A DNA stretch of 64,000 nucleotides, taken from Candidatus Saccharicenans subterraneus. Its GTDB lineage: Bacteria > Acidobacteriota > Aminicenantia > Aminicenantales > Saccharicenantaceae. The stretch spans positions 186,001 to 250,000 of the forward strand of contig QUAH01000001.1 in NCBI GenBank assembly GCA_003426165.1. The letters are read 5' to 3'. Of the stretch, positions 39,405 to 50,690 are shown piece after piece. The notes beneath the pieces are model-generated. The model saw only the letters and a program-made list of their open reading frames with translations, was not told the DNA's origin and did not search any database. Numbering within the stretch: position 1 is the first letter of the stretch; each line of letters begins with the position of its first letter. The translations under genes were made by a program, and so were the position numbers.

Positions 39405-40736
39405 ATGAAGTATAAAAAATTACCCCGCGTGGTCATTCTCGGTTATCCCAACGCCGGGAAATCCACCCTTTTTAACAGGTTGCTCGGCCAGAAAAAGGCC
39501 CTGGTTCATTCCCTGCCGGGAATGACCCGGGACTTGATAACGGGAGTGGCCAGGATAGACCACCGCGAGTGCCTGCTGGTTGATACCGGCGGTTTTGCCG
39601 ACGGCCGGGTGGACCCGATTTCTTCCAAGGTCAGGGCCAAGGCCCTGGAAGCGGCCCGGTCGGCCGACCTGTTGATTTTTCTGTTTGACAGCAAGCGGGC
39701 CCTGACCGCGGGCGAGGAGGAGCTTTTTCTGGAAATTAAGAAGTTTGGCCGGCCCCTGCTGGCCGTGGTCAACAAGGTCGATACGCCCGAATCGGAGCCC
39801 GACCTGTCCGAGTATTACCGACTGGGGATAAGAGACCTCATAACCATTTCGGCCGAGCACAAGCTCAACCTGGAATACCTGAAGGAAAAAATAGGTGAAC
39901 TTCTGCCGGCCAGGCCCGGAGAAGAACCAGCCCCGGAACCAGCCCAGAAGCCCCTGAAAATTGCCATCGTCGGCCGGATCAACGTCGGCAAGTCGTCGCT
40001 GGTCAACCGCCTCTGTGGAGAGGAAAGGCTCCTGGTTTCTGAAATTCCGGGCACCACCCGGGACAGTGTCGATACCCTCATCACCAGGAATAAAAAGGTC
40101 TACTGCCTGGTCGATACCGCCGGTATCAGGAAATTCAGCGGGACCAGAGATTCCAGGGAAAAGGCCGGGATCATCCGGGCCCAGAGAAATATCGAGGAGG
40201 CCGATGTTATCTGCCTGGTACTCGATATCCAGGAATTTCCCACCCGCCAGGATGCCCACATCGCCAGCCTGGCCCATAAGTCCGGCAAGCCGCTGCTGAT
40301 TGCCCTGAACAAGTGGGACCTGGCGGAAAAGCAGCGGGTTAACCCGAGGGAAGTCCAGGAGCACGTTTTCAGCCGCCTTAATTTTGTGGATTATGCTCCG
40401 CTGGTCTTTGTCTCGGCTTTGACCGGCCAGCGGGTGACCAGAATTCTGGACCTGGCCGAGGAAGTCTACGAGTCGGCCTCCAGGAAGCTGGAGACCTCGC
40501 TCCTTAACAGGTTCTGGGAACGATTTTCGCGGGAATATCCGCCCAAGACCCGGGATGGCTCGACCCTAAAGGTGAAGTACATAGTGCAGAAAGGGGTCAG
40601 GCCACCGGCCTTTGTGCTTTTCGGACACAGCCGGGCCCCGCTGCTTCCGGCCTACGAGAAATTCCTGGCCGACACCTTCCGACGGCAGTTTGGTTTCGTG
40701 GGCACGCCACTCCGGTTTTATTTAAGAAAAAGTTGA
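39405..40736 (+). CDS. der: Ribosome biogenesis GTPase Der
   Basis: Tandem G domains: GYPNAGKSTLFNRL and GRINVGKSSLVNRL; KH-like C-terminus. Confidence 0.97.
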   Translation: MKYKKLPRVVILGYPNAGKSTLFNRLLGQKKALVHSLPGMTRDLITGVARIDHRECLLVDTGGFADGRVDPISSKVRAKALEAARSADLLIFLFDSKRALTAGEEELFLEIKKFGRPLLAVVNKVDTPESEPDLSEYYRLGIRDLITISAEHKLNLEYLKEKIGELLPARPGEEPAPEPAQKPLKIAIVGRINVGKSSLVNRLCGEERLLVSEIPGTTRDSVDTLITRNKKVYCLVDTAGIRKFSGTRDSREKAGIIRAQRNIEEADVICLVLDIQEFPTRQDAHIASLAHKSGKPLLIALNKWDLAEKQRVNPREVQEHVFSRLNFVDYAPLVFVSALTGQRVTRILDLAEEVYESASRKLETSLLNRFWERFSREYPPKTRDGSTLKVKYIVQKGVRPPAFVLFGHSRAPLLPAYEKFLADTFRRQFGFVGTPLRFYLRKS

Positions 40737-40852
40737 GCCACAAATGATAAGCCGGGCCCCCGTTCCTTTGACTGCCGGGAGGCAGCTTTCCGGTTGGTCT
40801 GAATCCATCCCGGAAAGGAGGCCGGGTCGGGTGTCAAATGTTCCATTTTTTC

Positions 40853-40881
40853 TTGACTTTATGGCCTTAATCTTATATAAA
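40853..40881 (+). promoter_or_regulatory. Sigma70-type promoter
   Basis: TTGACT-17 bp-TATAAA upstream of TPR lipoprotein. Confidence 0.75.
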
Positions 40882-40921
40882 ATATTTCTAATTGTCTGAA
40901 GACCAGATGTTTAAGGAGGTC

Positions 40922-41935
40922 ATGATGACTCGTCAGAGGATAAACGGCTTGGCAGTTATCCTTTTAGCCTTGGCTGTTCTTGTGACCGCGACCAGTTGCG
41001 AGAAGCTTAAGGTTAACAATTTACAGGCAAATTATCATTTTAAGAGAGCCAACAACCTGTTCAGAGAAGGCAAATACCGGAACGCGGTGGCCGAGTATGA
41101 ACTGGCCCTGAAATACAGGCCTGACCTGGTTCAGGCTTACCGGTACATCGGCGAAAGCTACAAGCAGCTTTACAAGCCCGGTGTTGAGTCCGCCCTGAAC
41201 AAGGAGCTGGAAAAGAAGGCCCTGGAAGCTTTGAACAAGGCCCTGGAAATCGAGCCCAACAACAAGGACATCATCTACTCCCTGGGTGACATGTACGACA
41301 AGCTGAGAAGGTTTCCCGAGGCCGAAAAGCTCTACCTGAGAATTCTGGAACTCGACCCGCAGAACATGGACAACTTCTACGTGGTGGCTGAGTTCTACAG
41401 CCGCTATGCCGGTGAAATCCCGGATGCGGCCAAGAAAGCTGAAACCATGTACCTGCGCCGCATCGAGGCCGACCCGGAAAACCCGATGGGCTATGCCTAT
41501 GCGGCCAACTACTACGAGCACCTGCCGGTTTCCGAGCAGAACCTGGAAGGGGCCATTGAGAATTTTGACAAGGCCAACATGTTCTGGGAGAAGAGAATCG
41601 CCCTCGACCCGGAAAATCCCCAGGCCTGGCTGGCCAAGGGAGTTAACCGCTGGAGCCGGGCTTACCGTTTCCAGGTTGTGCCCGAGGCCGAAAGACTGGC
41701 CATCGCCCGCGATGCTCTCCAGGCCATTGAAAAGGCCAGGGACCTTGACCCGAACTATCCCGAGCCCTACAGCTGGCTGAGCGTTCTCTACCAGTCAGTC
41801 CTGGCCAAGCTGGAACCCGACAAGGCCGCCAGGTACACCGCCGAAGGCCAGAAGAACATCGAGAAGTTCCAGGAACTGAGAAAGAGAGCGGCCGAGAAAA
41901 AGAAACTTGAGGAAGAACTCAAGGGAGTTAAGTAA
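40922..41935 (+). CDS. TPR repeat lipoprotein
   Basis: AAGGAGG RBS; lipobox VTATSCEKL; repeated TPR motifs. Confidence 0.85.
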   Translation: MMTRQRINGLAVILLALAVLVTATSCEKLKVNNLQANYHFKRANNLFREGKYRNAVAEYELALKYRPDLVQAYRYIGESYKQLYKPGVESALNKELEKKALEALNKALEIEPNNKDIIYSLGDMYDKLRRFPEAEKLYLRILELDPQNMDNFYVVAEFYSRYAGEIPDAAKKAETMYLRRIEADPENPMGYAYAANYYEHLPVSEQNLEGAIENFDKANMFWEKRIALDPENPQAWLAKGVNRWSRAYRFQVVPEAERLAIARDALQAIEKARDLDPNYPEPYSWLSVLYQSVLAKLEPDKAARYTAEGQKNIEKFQELRKRAAEKKKLEEELKGVK

Positions 41936-41949
41936 TAGCCCAAACTTCG

Positions 41950-41988
41950 GGGGGCAGACAGGGTCGACCTTCTGCCCCCTTTTTATTT
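41950..41988 (+). terminator. Rho-independent terminator
   Basis: GGGGGCAGA...TCTGCCCCC followed by TTTTTATTTT. Confidence 0.9.
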
Positions 41989-41995
41989 TGCTTAG

Positions 41996-42667
41996 ATGTT
42001 CATCCCGCTGAAGGACGAGAATCCCACCCTAAGGTTTCCCGTTATCACCATCATCCTGATTGCGGTTAACTGCCTGGTCTTCCTGTACCAGGTTTTTTCG
42101 CCGAACGGTCTTGAGTACCATGTCCTGAAGTTCGGCATCATACCCTATGAAATCACCCACTGGGAGGCCGCGGCGGCCGTGCCCAGGGTTTTCTGGCCGT
42201 TGAGCCTGATCACCGGGATGTTCCTCCACGGCAGCCTGCTGCACCTCCTGGGAAACATGCTCTACCTGTGGATATTCGGCAACAACGTCGAGGATTTCCT
42301 GGGACCGGTAAAATTTGTGCTGTTTTACCTGGCCTGCGGGGTGACCGCTTCCCTTCTCCAGGTGGCCGTTTATCCCAACTCCAGGGTCCCGATGATCGGG
42401 GCCAGCGGGGCTATTGCCGGGCTGCTGGGGGCCTACCTGGTGCTTTTTCCCTCGGCCCGGGTCAAGACCCTGGTTTTCCTGATTTTTTACATCACCATCA
42501 TTTATGTGCCGGCCTGGGTGCTGCTTGGCCTGTGGTTTTTTCTCCAGGTTTCCAACATAGGACTGGGGGGAGGGGTGGCCTGGTTTGCCCATATCGGCGG
42601 TTTTCTGGCCGGCCTGTCCATGGTCCTTCCGGCCGCGCGCCGGCGCCGGAAATTCTACTATGTTTAA
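41996..42667 (+). CDS. Rhomboid family intramembrane serine protease
   Basis: HGSLLHLLGNMLYLWIFGNNVED; GASGAIAGLLGAY; HIGGFLAG. Confidence 0.95.
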   Translation: MFIPLKDENPTLRFPVITIILIAVNCLVFLYQVFSPNGLEYHVLKFGIIPYEITHWEAAAAVPRVFWPLSLITGMFLHGSLLHLLGNMLYLWIFGNNVEDFLGPVKFVLFYLACGVTASLLQVAVYPNSRVPMIGASGAIAGLLGAYLVLFPSARVKTLVFLIFYITIIYVPAWVLLGLWFFLQVSNIGLGGGVAWFAHIGGFLAGLSMVLPAARRRRKFYYV

Positions 42668-42719
42668 TAAAAGCTTGAATTTACAGGGCAAAAAGGCTAC
42701 AATTAATAGCCTCAGTTGG

Positions 42720-42748
42720 TTGACAATTTAAGCGTTATTTAGTATCTT
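42720..42748 (+). promoter_or_regulatory. Sigma70-type promoter for rplM operon
   Basis: TTGACA-17 bp-TATCTT. Confidence 0.65.
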
Positions 42749-42793
42749 TATTCATCAAATTAGCCATATTTTTTCATAAGGCAAGGTTGGAAA

Positions 42794-43222
42794 ATGAAGA
42801 CTTATCATCCAAAAAAAGAAGAAGTTCAACAGAAGTGGTGGCTGATAAACGCCGACGGCCAGATTCTGGGCCGGCTGGCTACCGAAATTGCCGTTCTGTT
42901 GAGAGGCAAGAATAAGCCGCAGTTTGCTCCCAGTGCCGATGTTGGCGATTTCGTGGTCGTGGTTAACGCCGAGAAGATCGCGGTAACGGGCAATAAACTG
43001 GAAGATAAGATGTATTATCATCATTCCCAGTATCCCGGCGGCATCAAGGAGAAAAAGCTCAAAGAAATGCTCGAGACCAAGCCGGAAGAAGTCATCCGGA
43101 AGGCGGTCTGGGGCATGATCCCCAAGAATAAACTGGGCCGGGCCATTATCAAGAAGCTTAAGGTCTATCGCGGTCCCGAACATCCCCACCAGGCCCAGAA
43201 TCCTGAAGAATACAAGTTTTAG
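42794..43222 (+). CDS. rplM: 50S ribosomal protein L13
   Basis: [38 protein letters not shown]. Confidence 0.98.
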   Translation: MKTYHPKKEEVQQKWWLINADGQILGRLATEIAVLLRGKNKPQFAPSADVGDFVVVVNAEKIAVTGNKLEDKMYYHHSQYPGGIKEKKLKEMLETKPEEVIRKAVWGMIPKNKLGRAIIKKLKVYRGPEHPHQAQNPEEYKF

Positions 43223-43230
43223 GAGGCACC

Positions 43231-43635
43231 TTGAGTCTGATTCAGTACTATGGAACAGGCAAAAGAAAAAACGCCATTGCCCGGGTCTTTTTGAGGTCGG
43301 GCAAGGGTGATATCACTCTGGTGGTCAATAAAAAACTCCGCCCCTTCGAGGAATATTTCAAGCTTGATTCCCTGCGCTACACCATACGACAGCCGCTGAT
43401 GGTCACCGAGACCGAGAACAAGTTCGACATTTTCATGAGAGTGGAAGGTGGCGGGCTCCGCGGGCAGGCCGAGGCCGTCCGGCTGGGTATCGCCCGGGCC
43501 CTGGTCGAATTCAACCGGGAATTGAGGCCGGTTCTCCGCAATGCCAGCCTGCTGACCAGAGATTCCAGGATCAAGGAACGGAAAAAGTACGGCCTGCTGG
43601 CTGCCAGGAAGGCACCGCAGTACCATAAGAGATAA
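43231..43635 (+). CDS. rpsI: 30S ribosomal protein S9 (TTG start)
   Basis: [22 protein letters not shown]-terminal [14 protein letters not shown]. Confidence 0.98.
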   Translation: MSLIQYYGTGKRKNAIARVFLRSGKGDITLVVNKKLRPFEEYFKLDSLRYTIRQPLMVTETENKFDIFMRVEGGGLRGQAEAVRLGIARALVEFNRELRPVLRNASLLTRDSRIKERKKYGLLAARKAPQYHKR

Positions 43636-43659
43636 AGTCCGGGAAAGGGAGGAAGTCCT

Positions 43660-44445
43660 TTGGTTTCAGTAACAATGAAAGAGCTCTTGGAAGCTGGCGT
43701 TCACTTCGGTCATCAAACCAGACGCTGGAACCCGAAGATGAAAGAATACATCTTCGGTCAGAGAAACGGAATTTACATCATCGACCTGCAGAAGACCATA
43801 AAAAGCTTTAAGGAAGCCCTGCAGTTTGTCAGAAGCGTGGCCGAGAGCGGCCGGCAGATTCTGTTTGTCGGCACCAAAAAGCAGGCCCAGGATATCATCC
43901 GGGATTACGCCCTGAAGTGCGAATCGAGCTACGTCAACCAGCGCTGGCTGGGCGGGCTGCTGACCAACTTCAAGGTCATCCGCACCAGCGTGGACAAGCT
44001 GGTGGAGATGGAAGAGATGCGGGAGGACGGTCGCTGGGAGCTCCTGTCGAAGAAAGAGCAGTCCCGCAAGGAGAAAGTCTTCCGCAAGCTCCAGAAGAAC
44101 CTGGGCGGTCTGAAGACCCTGACCGAACTGCCCGGGGCCGTTTTCATCATAGATTCTTCCAAGGAAGAAATTGCCATTGCCGAGGCCCGCAAGATGAAGA
44201 TCCCCATCGTGGCCGTGGTCGACACCAACGGCGATCCCGAGGACATCGATTATCCCATCCCCGGCAACGATGACGCGGTCAGGGCCATCGAACTTTTTGC
44301 CTCCAAGGTGGCCGAGGCCATCATTGAAGGCAAGAAGGCCAGGCTGGCCCAGGGGATGATGGAGGAAAAGAAAGAAGAGGCCGCAGGCGAAACCCAGCCC
44401 GTCGAAGCTGAAACTCGAACCGAACCGGGCGGCGAAAACGAATAA
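43660..44445 (+). CDS. rpsB: 30S ribosomal protein S2 (TTG start)
   Basis: [41 protein letters not shown]. Confidence 0.98.
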   Translation: MVSVTMKELLEAGVHFGHQTRRWNPKMKEYIFGQRNGIYIIDLQKTIKSFKEALQFVRSVAESGRQILFVGTKKQAQDIIRDYALKCESSYVNQRWLGGLLTNFKVIRTSVDKLVEMEEMREDGRWELLSKKEQSRKEKVFRKLQKNLGGLKTLTELPGAVFIIDSSKEEIAIAEARKMKIPIVAVVDTNGDPEDIDYPIPGNDDAVRAIELFASKVAEAIIEGKKARLAQGMMEEKKEEAAGETQPVEAETRTEPGGENE

Positions 44446-44467
44446 CCGACTGCTAAAGGAGATAGAC

Positions 44468-45067
<600 letters not shown>

Positions 45068-45082
45068 GAAGCGATAAAAAGA

Positions 45083-45802
45083 ATGGACGAGGGCAAGCCA
45101 GCTTACAACCGGGTGCTGCTGAAGCTTTCGGGTGAAGCGCTGCTGGGAGAACTGCCCTACGGAATAGATTTCAAGAGAACCCTGGCCATCGCCCGGGAAA
45201 TCAAGCAGGTTCACGAACTGGGCGTGGATGTGGCCATCATGATCGGCGGCGGGAACATCTTCCGCGGGTCCCGGGGCGTGGCCGAGGGCATGGACCGGGT
45301 GGCGGCCGACCATATCGGGCTGCTGTCCACGGTCATCAACGGCCTGGCCCTCCAGGATGCCCTGGAAAAAGAAGGAATCAACACCCGCCTGATATCGGCC
45401 CTTGAGATCAGGGCCGTGGCCGAGCCCTTCATCCGGCGCCGGGTTCTCCGGCACCTGGAAAAGAGACGGGTGATTATATTTACTGCCGGGCTGGGCAGCC
45501 CGTATTTCACCACCGACACCGCGGCCGTCCTCAGGGCCCTGGAAATCAAGGCCGAAGTCATCCTGAAAGCCACCAAGGTGGACGGCGTTTACAGCGCCGA
45601 CCCCATGGTTGAGGCCGGAGCCACCAGGTTTGATTCCATCAAGTTCCTGGAGGTCATCCAGCAGGAGCTCAAGGTGATGGACAGCACCGCCATCACCCTC
45701 TGCAAGGATAATAACCTGCCGATCATTGTCTTTAACCTGAATGTTCCCGGCAACATCAAGAGAGCCGTTCTGGGCGAGAAGGTCGGGACAAGGGTATCCT
45801 GA
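45083..45802 (+). CDS. pyrH: UMP kinase
   Basis: [39 protein letters not shown]. Confidence 0.98.
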   Translation: MDEGKPAYNRVLLKLSGEALLGELPYGIDFKRTLAIAREIKQVHELGVDVAIMIGGGNIFRGSRGVAEGMDRVAADHIGLLSTVINGLALQDALEKEGINTRLISALEIRAVAEPFIRRRVLRHLEKRRVIIFTAGLGSPYFTTDTAAVLRALEIKAEVILKATKVDGVYSADPMVEAGATRFDSIKFLEVIQQELKVMDSTAITLCKDNNLPIIVFNLNVPGNIKRAVLGEKVGTRVS

Positions 45803-45835
45803 AACCCGCCCAAGACTCAATCAAGGAGGAGCTTC

Positions 45836-46393
45836 ATGGTGAAAGATGTCCTGAAAGACCTGGAAAAAAAGATGAAAACTTCCATCGAGCATTTCCGGAA
45901 GGAAATAAGCAAGCTCCGCACCGGACGGGCCAACATCAGCATCTTCGAGGATATCAAGGTCATGTACTACGGGACTCCGACCCCGGTCAACCAGGTGGCC
46001 ACCATCGGGGTGCCCGACCCAACCCTGATCACCGTGCAGCCCTGGGACCCGACCCTGATGGAGGCCGTGGAGAAGGCCATCCGCTCTTCCGATTTCGGCT
46101 TCAATCCCATCAACGACGGCCGGGTGATCAAGGTCCCGATTCCACCCCTGGACGAAGAGAGACGCCGGGAGCTGGCCAAGAAAGTCAGCAAAATGCTGGA
46201 GGAAGAAAAGACCGCCCTCCGCAACATGCGCCGCGAAAGCAAGGAATACATAGAGAAGCTGGAAAAGGACAAGAAGATTACCGAGGACGACAAGTTCCAG
46301 GGCCTGGAAAAATTGCAGGAACTGCTGGACCAGTACATCAAGCAGGCCGAGGAAGTGGCCGCGGCCAAGGAAAAGGAAATAATGCAGGCCTGA
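45836..46393 (+). CDS. frr: Ribosome recycling factor
   Basis: FRKEISKLRTGRANISIFEDIKVMYYGTPTPVNQVA; PPLDEERRRELAKKVSKMLEE. Confidence 0.98.
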   Translation: MVKDVLKDLEKKMKTSIEHFRKEISKLRTGRANISIFEDIKVMYYGTPTPVNQVATIGVPDPTLITVQPWDPTLMEAVEKAIRSSDFGFNPINDGRVIKVPIPPLDEERRRELAKKVSKMLEEEKTALRNMRRESKEYIEKLEKDKKITEDDKFQGLEKLQELLDQYIKQAEEVAAAKEKEIMQA

Positions 46394-46507
46394 TGGCCGG
46401 TTTTCTGCGCCGAAGCTTTCCCTTCCGGCTTGCCTGATTAAACTCGGGCGGGATACCCTCAACCGAACATCATCTTATTGACGCGGCCAATTATCTTTGT
46501 TGCCTTT

Positions 46508-47464
46508 TCACGACCGCTTTCGGGCGAACCAGTTGTCCAGGGTTCCAAACCTGGTTCGGATGGCCACTCCCCAGCCGACCAGGCTGACCACCAGCGAAAA
46601 GATGAAGCCCAGGACCGGGATCAGGCCAAGAAAGGTGACGATGACCAGCCCGATGACCGCAGTCCAGATGATATGCGGCATTCTCTTCACTCCCACCGCC
46701 CTGAGGAATGATTCGCCGAAGAAATAGGAAAAGGCCGTTCCGCCAAAAACCTTGAGTACCAGGCCGGCCAGGATGGCCATGAACAGAAGCGGGATGCCGA
46801 TGATCACCAAGAGCAGCAGGGCAGACAGCAGTATCAGGCCGGCATAGATTATCATGGCCAGAAAACCCGTGCCCAGAATCGGCCAGAAATCGGTGCGGAT
46901 CTTGCCGGCGGCAAAGTAAATCTGCCTGGGGAAGATACCGGCCACGAAAATGGTCAGCAGGATGCCGAAGAACAGGGAGATCAGTTTCAGGGCCAGGAAA
47001 ATCGTTCCCAGCTGGAAGAAAATACCCTTGCGGAAAATTTCCGAGGCAAACTTCCCCCCGGTCGGAATGAAGACCGTGTCCTGGCCGATGGTACAGCCCG
47101 GTTCTTTCTCCAGGGTTCCGCCCAGGACCACCAGGTCTTCCCGTATGATGGCCGTGGACCTGACGGTCACCTTGCTCCCGAAGCCAACCACCGACCGGCC
47201 GACCTCTCCGCTGACCGTAATCTCCCCGCCAAAGACCACGACGCTTTCCTCGACCTTCCCTTCCACCACCACCCGGCTGCCGAAGGCCAGAATATTTTTC
47301 TGGGTTTCACCGGGCGAGATGATGATTTCTTCCTTGAAGGTGGGCTCGGCGGTCCGGTCGAACTTATACCAGGCGGCCGGAGCCGTTTTGGCCAGGATTA
47401 AGGCCATGGTAACTATGGCCACCAGCTTGAGGGTGAAGGTGATATAGTTTTTGCCTTTCTTCAT
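46508..47464 (-). CDS. Membrane protein: bactofilin-like beta-helical N-terminus plus multi-TM C-terminus
   Basis: ILAFGSRVVVEGKVEESVVVFGGEITVSGEVGRSVVGFGSKVTV repeats; hydrophobic C-terminal half. Confidence 0.7.
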   Translation of the reverse strand: MKKGKNYITFTLKLVAIVTMALILAKTAPAAWYKFDRTAEPTFKEEIIISPGETQKNILAFGSRVVVEGKVEESVVVFGGEITVSGEVGRSVVGFGSKVTVRSTAIIREDLVVLGGTLEKEPGCTIGQDTVFIPTGGKFASEIFRKGIFFQLGTIFLALKLISLFFGILLTIFVAGIFPRQIYFAAGKIRTDFWPILGTGFLAMIIYAGLILLSALLLLVIIGIPLLFMAILAGLVLKVFGGTAFSYFFGESFLRAVGVKRMPHIIWTAVIGLVIVTFLGLIPVLGFIFSLVVSLVGWGVAIRTRFGTLDNWFARKRS

Positions 47465-48039
47465 TTCTTGTCTCCTGTCGGATAGTTCGTCGGCCGGAGA
47501 AGCATCCAGAGAAGGGCCAGGCTCATGACTCCCCCCAGGACCAGGGCGGCCAGGCCCAGGCTGCCGGACGGAAAAACATTGGCCAGCAACCTGGCCAGCA
47601 CCCCGGCCAGGATGCGCAGGGCCTTGATGAACCCGTAAGCCTGCTGAATGAGCCTGACGATAAGACTGCTCAGGTCAGCAGCCAGGTTATATAGATTCTT
47701 AAATATTTGCAGGCAGACCGGGAACAGGGCGGTCCTGGTACCCAGGGCCAGGCCGGCCACCACCAGGCTGAACAGCAGGTAAGCTCCCCCGGCCAGCCAC
47801 AGCCAGACCCTGACTGGAGATTTCAGGGGTGGTAGCCAGGCCATCACCCGCTCGGAAAAGTCGGGGGGCAGGTCCGGCTGGGGGAGGCTGGAGCTGGCTT
47901 CCAGGAAGAGGCGGCGGTCGGCCACCAGCTGGCGGCAGCGGGAGCAGGCTTTCAGATGCTCTTCCAGCCGCAGCCGGTCCTCTGCCGTAAGCTCCCCGTC
48001 CAGGTAGGCGTAGATTTGGGTCAGGTCAGGACAGCTCAT
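47461..48039 (-). CDS. Anti-sigma factor, zf-HC2 type
   Basis: MSCPDLTQIYAYLDGELTAEDRLRLEEHLKACSRCRQLV (HxxxCxxC), one clear TM plus second hydrophobic segment. Confidence 0.88.
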   Translation of the reverse strand: MSCPDLTQIYAYLDGELTAEDRLRLEEHLKACSRCRQLVADRRLFLEASSSLPQPDLPPDFSERVMAWLPPLKSPVRVWLWLAGGAYLLFSLVVAGLALGTRTALFPVCLQIFKNLYNLAADLSSLIVRLIQQAYGFIKALRILAGVLARLLANVFPSGSLGLAALVLGGVMSLALLWMLLRPTNYPTGDKK

Positions 48040-48620
48040 CTTTCCTCCAGTCTGGACCGGAGCCATTCCCTGGCCTGGAAGACCCGGTTCTTGACCGTGC
48101 CCACGGGCAGGTGCTTGATGGCCGCGATCTCTTCATATGAAAAATCATTCATATGTCTGAGGACAAACAATTCCCTCAGGAATTCCGGCAGCTGGCCCAG
48201 GGCCTGCTCGATTCGTTCCATCATTTCCTTCTTTTCGTAATTATCGGACACCGACGGCTCGAGGTCCGGAAGTTGCGGCTGCCGGTGTTCGTCGTCTTCG
48301 GGTTCAGCGTCGATCGACACCAGGGGCAACTTCTTCTTGCGCCAGTGGTCGATGAGCAGGTTGGAAGCGATCCGGAAAAGCCAGGTGGAGAACTGGTATT
48401 TCTCCCTGTAAGTATGGAGAGCGGCATAGGCTCTCAGGAAAACTTCCTGGGTGAAATCCAGGCTCATCTCTCTCTCCTGCACCAGCCGGCAGAAATAGTT
48501 GAACAGCGGCTGCTGGTATTTCTTAACCAGAAGCTCGAAGGCCCGCCGGTCGCCTTTAAGACTGCGGCCCACCAGAATTCTGTCCTCATCGGGCACCATC
48601 TTTGGCTTCTGTGTATTCAT
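48036..48620 (-). CDS. ECF RNA polymerase sigma factor
   Basis: RRAFELLVKKYQQPLFNYFCRLV; FTQEVFLRAYAALHTYREKYQFSTWLFRIASNLLIDHWRKKK; region 4 YEEIAAIKHLPVGTVKNRVFQAREWLR. Confidence 0.95.
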   Translation of the reverse strand: MNTQKPKMVPDEDRILVGRSLKGDRRAFELLVKKYQQPLFNYFCRLVQEREMSLDFTQEVFLRAYAALHTYREKYQFSTWLFRIASNLLIDHWRKKKLPLVSIDAEPEDDEHRQPQLPDLEPSVSDNYEKKEMMERIEQALGQLPEFLRELFVLRHMNDFSYEEIAAIKHLPVGTVKNRVFQAREWLRSRLEER

Positions 48621-48658
48621 ACGAAAAACCGGCCGGCGGGTTTAAGGAAAACTGCCGG

Positions 48659-49378
48659 TCACTTAATGGCCCCGGCCTCGATGATTTCACAGTCAGGGGG
48701 GAGGCGGAGGTCAAATATTTCGTCGGGTATTTTTCGTCCGGTAACCATCCGGCTGAAGTGGTATTCAAGCTTGCCGCCAGCCGGGTCAAAAAACACGGCC
48801 TTGGTGATGAGCCAGGTCTGCCGGTCAATTTCCAGGAGGATATAGGAGAACTGGCCTTCCTCCACGGGCTGGAGACGGAGCTGGTAGACATTTTTCCGGT
48901 CGCTGGGAAAAGGGTTGAACTCTATCCGGTAGCGTTCTGACAGGGAAAAATTTCCCGAGAGCAGACCCAGGACTTCCGATTCCAGGACCTCGGACTGGGC
49001 GGCATTTTTTATGAGTTGCTTGTCCTCGGGAAAGTACAGCCAGAAATTATTCTCCTTAAGGAGGAAAATCTGTTTTTCCGGGGTGCTGTATTCCCAGCGC
49101 ATCCGGTTGGGGCGGCGGATAAAAACCTGCCCCTGTCCTGTCATCGGCTCGGGCGAGCTGTTGGAGTAGTAAAACTGCCTGAAGTCAGCCCTGAGGGTGG
49201 TAATGGATTTCAGCCGGTTCTCCAGCCGGCGGGCAACCTCGTCGGCGGTCAGTTCTGCGGCGGCAGCAGCTGTCAGGAACCTAAAACTTAAACAGGTCAG
49301 GAGAGATAAGAGCCAGAGCGATCTGGCCGGGAAAGAACCGAACCTTATTTCTGCCCGGTCCGCTTTCTGGCTTGACAT
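48659..49378 (-). CDS. LolA-like outer membrane lipoprotein carrier
   Basis: LENRLKSITTLRADFRQFYYSNSSPEPMTGQGQVFIRRPNRMRWEYSTPEKQIFLLKENNFWLYFPEDKQ. Confidence 0.85.
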   Translation of the reverse strand: MSSQKADRAEIRFGSFPARSLWLLSLLTCLSFRFLTAAAAAELTADEVARRLENRLKSITTLRADFRQFYYSNSSPEPMTGQGQVFIRRPNRMRWEYSTPEKQIFLLKENNFWLYFPEDKQLIKNAAQSEVLESEVLGLLSGNFSLSERYRIEFNPFPSDRKNVYQLRLQPVEEGQFSYILLEIDRQTWLITKAVFFDPAGGKLEYHFSRMVTGRKIPDEIFDLRLPPDCEIIEAGAIK

Positions 49379-49778
49379 AAAGTGCCTCTCTGATAACTGG
49401 AATTGTCCTTATTTTCCCCGAGCCGGTGTTCGATGTCAATCTGCTTCTGCCTGATTCTGCCTTAAGGGTGGAATCCTCAGGCTCAGTGGCCAGGGGAAAA
49501 AGATTTTTTAGGTTCGGCTTCAGGGGTAGTTACTCTTAAGACCCAGTGTGGGCAGACCAAAAATTTTTTTGGGCAGCTTCCTTTCCCTAACGGAGGTGAT
49601 TCCTTTTTACTGTTCCCGGATCATGAATTTTTATCCCGAGGTGACGATTGGGGTTTCAAGCTGGTGTCCTCTTCCTGAGCACAGGGGAAATCAAAAGCGC
49701 CGGGGCCTGCCCGGTGCCCAGGGGAAGACCGCCAGCCAGGGTCATGAACTGGCGGTCTCCGGCCAGGATGAATTTTCC

Positions 49779-49807
49779 TTGACAAGGAGGGGGAAAGTGG
49801 ATACAAG
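49779..49807 (+). promoter_or_regulatory. Sigma70-type promoter
   Basis: TTGACA-17 bp-TACAAG upstream of TPR gene. Confidence 0.5.
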
Positions 49808-49844
49808 ATTAAAGCACCTTACACAATATTCAAGGAGGGAATGG

Positions 49845-50651
49845 ATGCAAGCCAGAACTCACAGGTTAATTTTTCTGGTGATTCTGGGGCTCAGCCTCCT
49901 GGCTGGACCCGGCCTGAGCCAGACGGCCGAGGAATTCATCAAGAGCGGCGATGAATATTATGCCAAATGGGAAGACCAGAAGGCGCTGGCTGAGTATTTG
50001 AAAGCGCTCGAAGTTGAACCCAAGAATTATGAAGCACTCTGGAAGGCAGCCAGGGGCTACGTGGACGTGGCCGACCTGATGACCGGCACGGGAAAGGAAG
50101 TGGAAAAGCAGAAGTTTGAGATGTACGTCAAGGCCGAGCGCTATGCCAGGCAGGCCATCTCGGTCAACCCCAACGATACCTGGGGGCATTTCTTCCTGTC
50201 GGCAGCTCTGGGCAAAAAAGTCCTGATGCTGGGTAAAAAGGAACAGATTGACGCCTCCAAGCAGGTCAGGGCGGCCGTGGATAAAGCCATTGAGCTCGAC
50301 CCCAATAACGACCTGGCCTACCATGCTCTCGGTCGCTGGCACCGCCGCATGGCCGAGATCGGCGGGGCCAAGAGGGCCCTGGGCAGCCTGATTTATGGCT
50401 CCATACCCAAGGGCTCCATGGAAGAGTCAGAGAAATGGCTGAAAAAGGCAGTGGAGCTCAAACCCGATTACATCAACCATCACCTGGAACTGGGGCGGAC
50501 CTATGTGGCCATGAAAAAGTATGACCTGGCCAGGCAGGAGTTCAACCGGTGCCTGGAACTGCCCGAAGCCTCGGCCAAGGATAAGCAGCTTAAAGAAGAA
50601 GCTAAAGAAGAGCTGGCCAACCTCGGCAAGAAAAGCCCGAAAGAAGATTAA
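49845..50651 (+). CDS. Secreted TPR protein
   Basis: ATG 49845 with AAGGAGGG; signal LIFLVILGLSLLAGPGLSQ; TPR repeats. Confidence 0.82.
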   Translation: MQARTHRLIFLVILGLSLLAGPGLSQTAEEFIKSGDEYYAKWEDQKALAEYLKALEVEPKNYEALWKAARGYVDVADLMTGTGKEVEKQKFEMYVKAERYARQAISVNPNDTWGHFFLSAALGKKVLMLGKKEQIDASKQVRAAVDKAIELDPNNDLAYHALGRWHRRMAEIGGAKRALGSLIYGSIPKGSMEESEKWLKKAVELKPDYINHHLELGRTYVAMKKYDLARQEFNRCLELPEASAKDKQLKEEAKEELANLGKKSPKED

Positions 50652-50690
50652 TCAGAGCTTGATTCCGGGGCCGATCCGGGCCGGACTGAT

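Noticed and set aside
42694-42712. AGGCTA-CAATTAA-TAGCCT hairpin before rplM
   Set aside because: Short stem, upstream of the -35 and without a T-tract; not supported as a ribosomal-protein leader or terminator.
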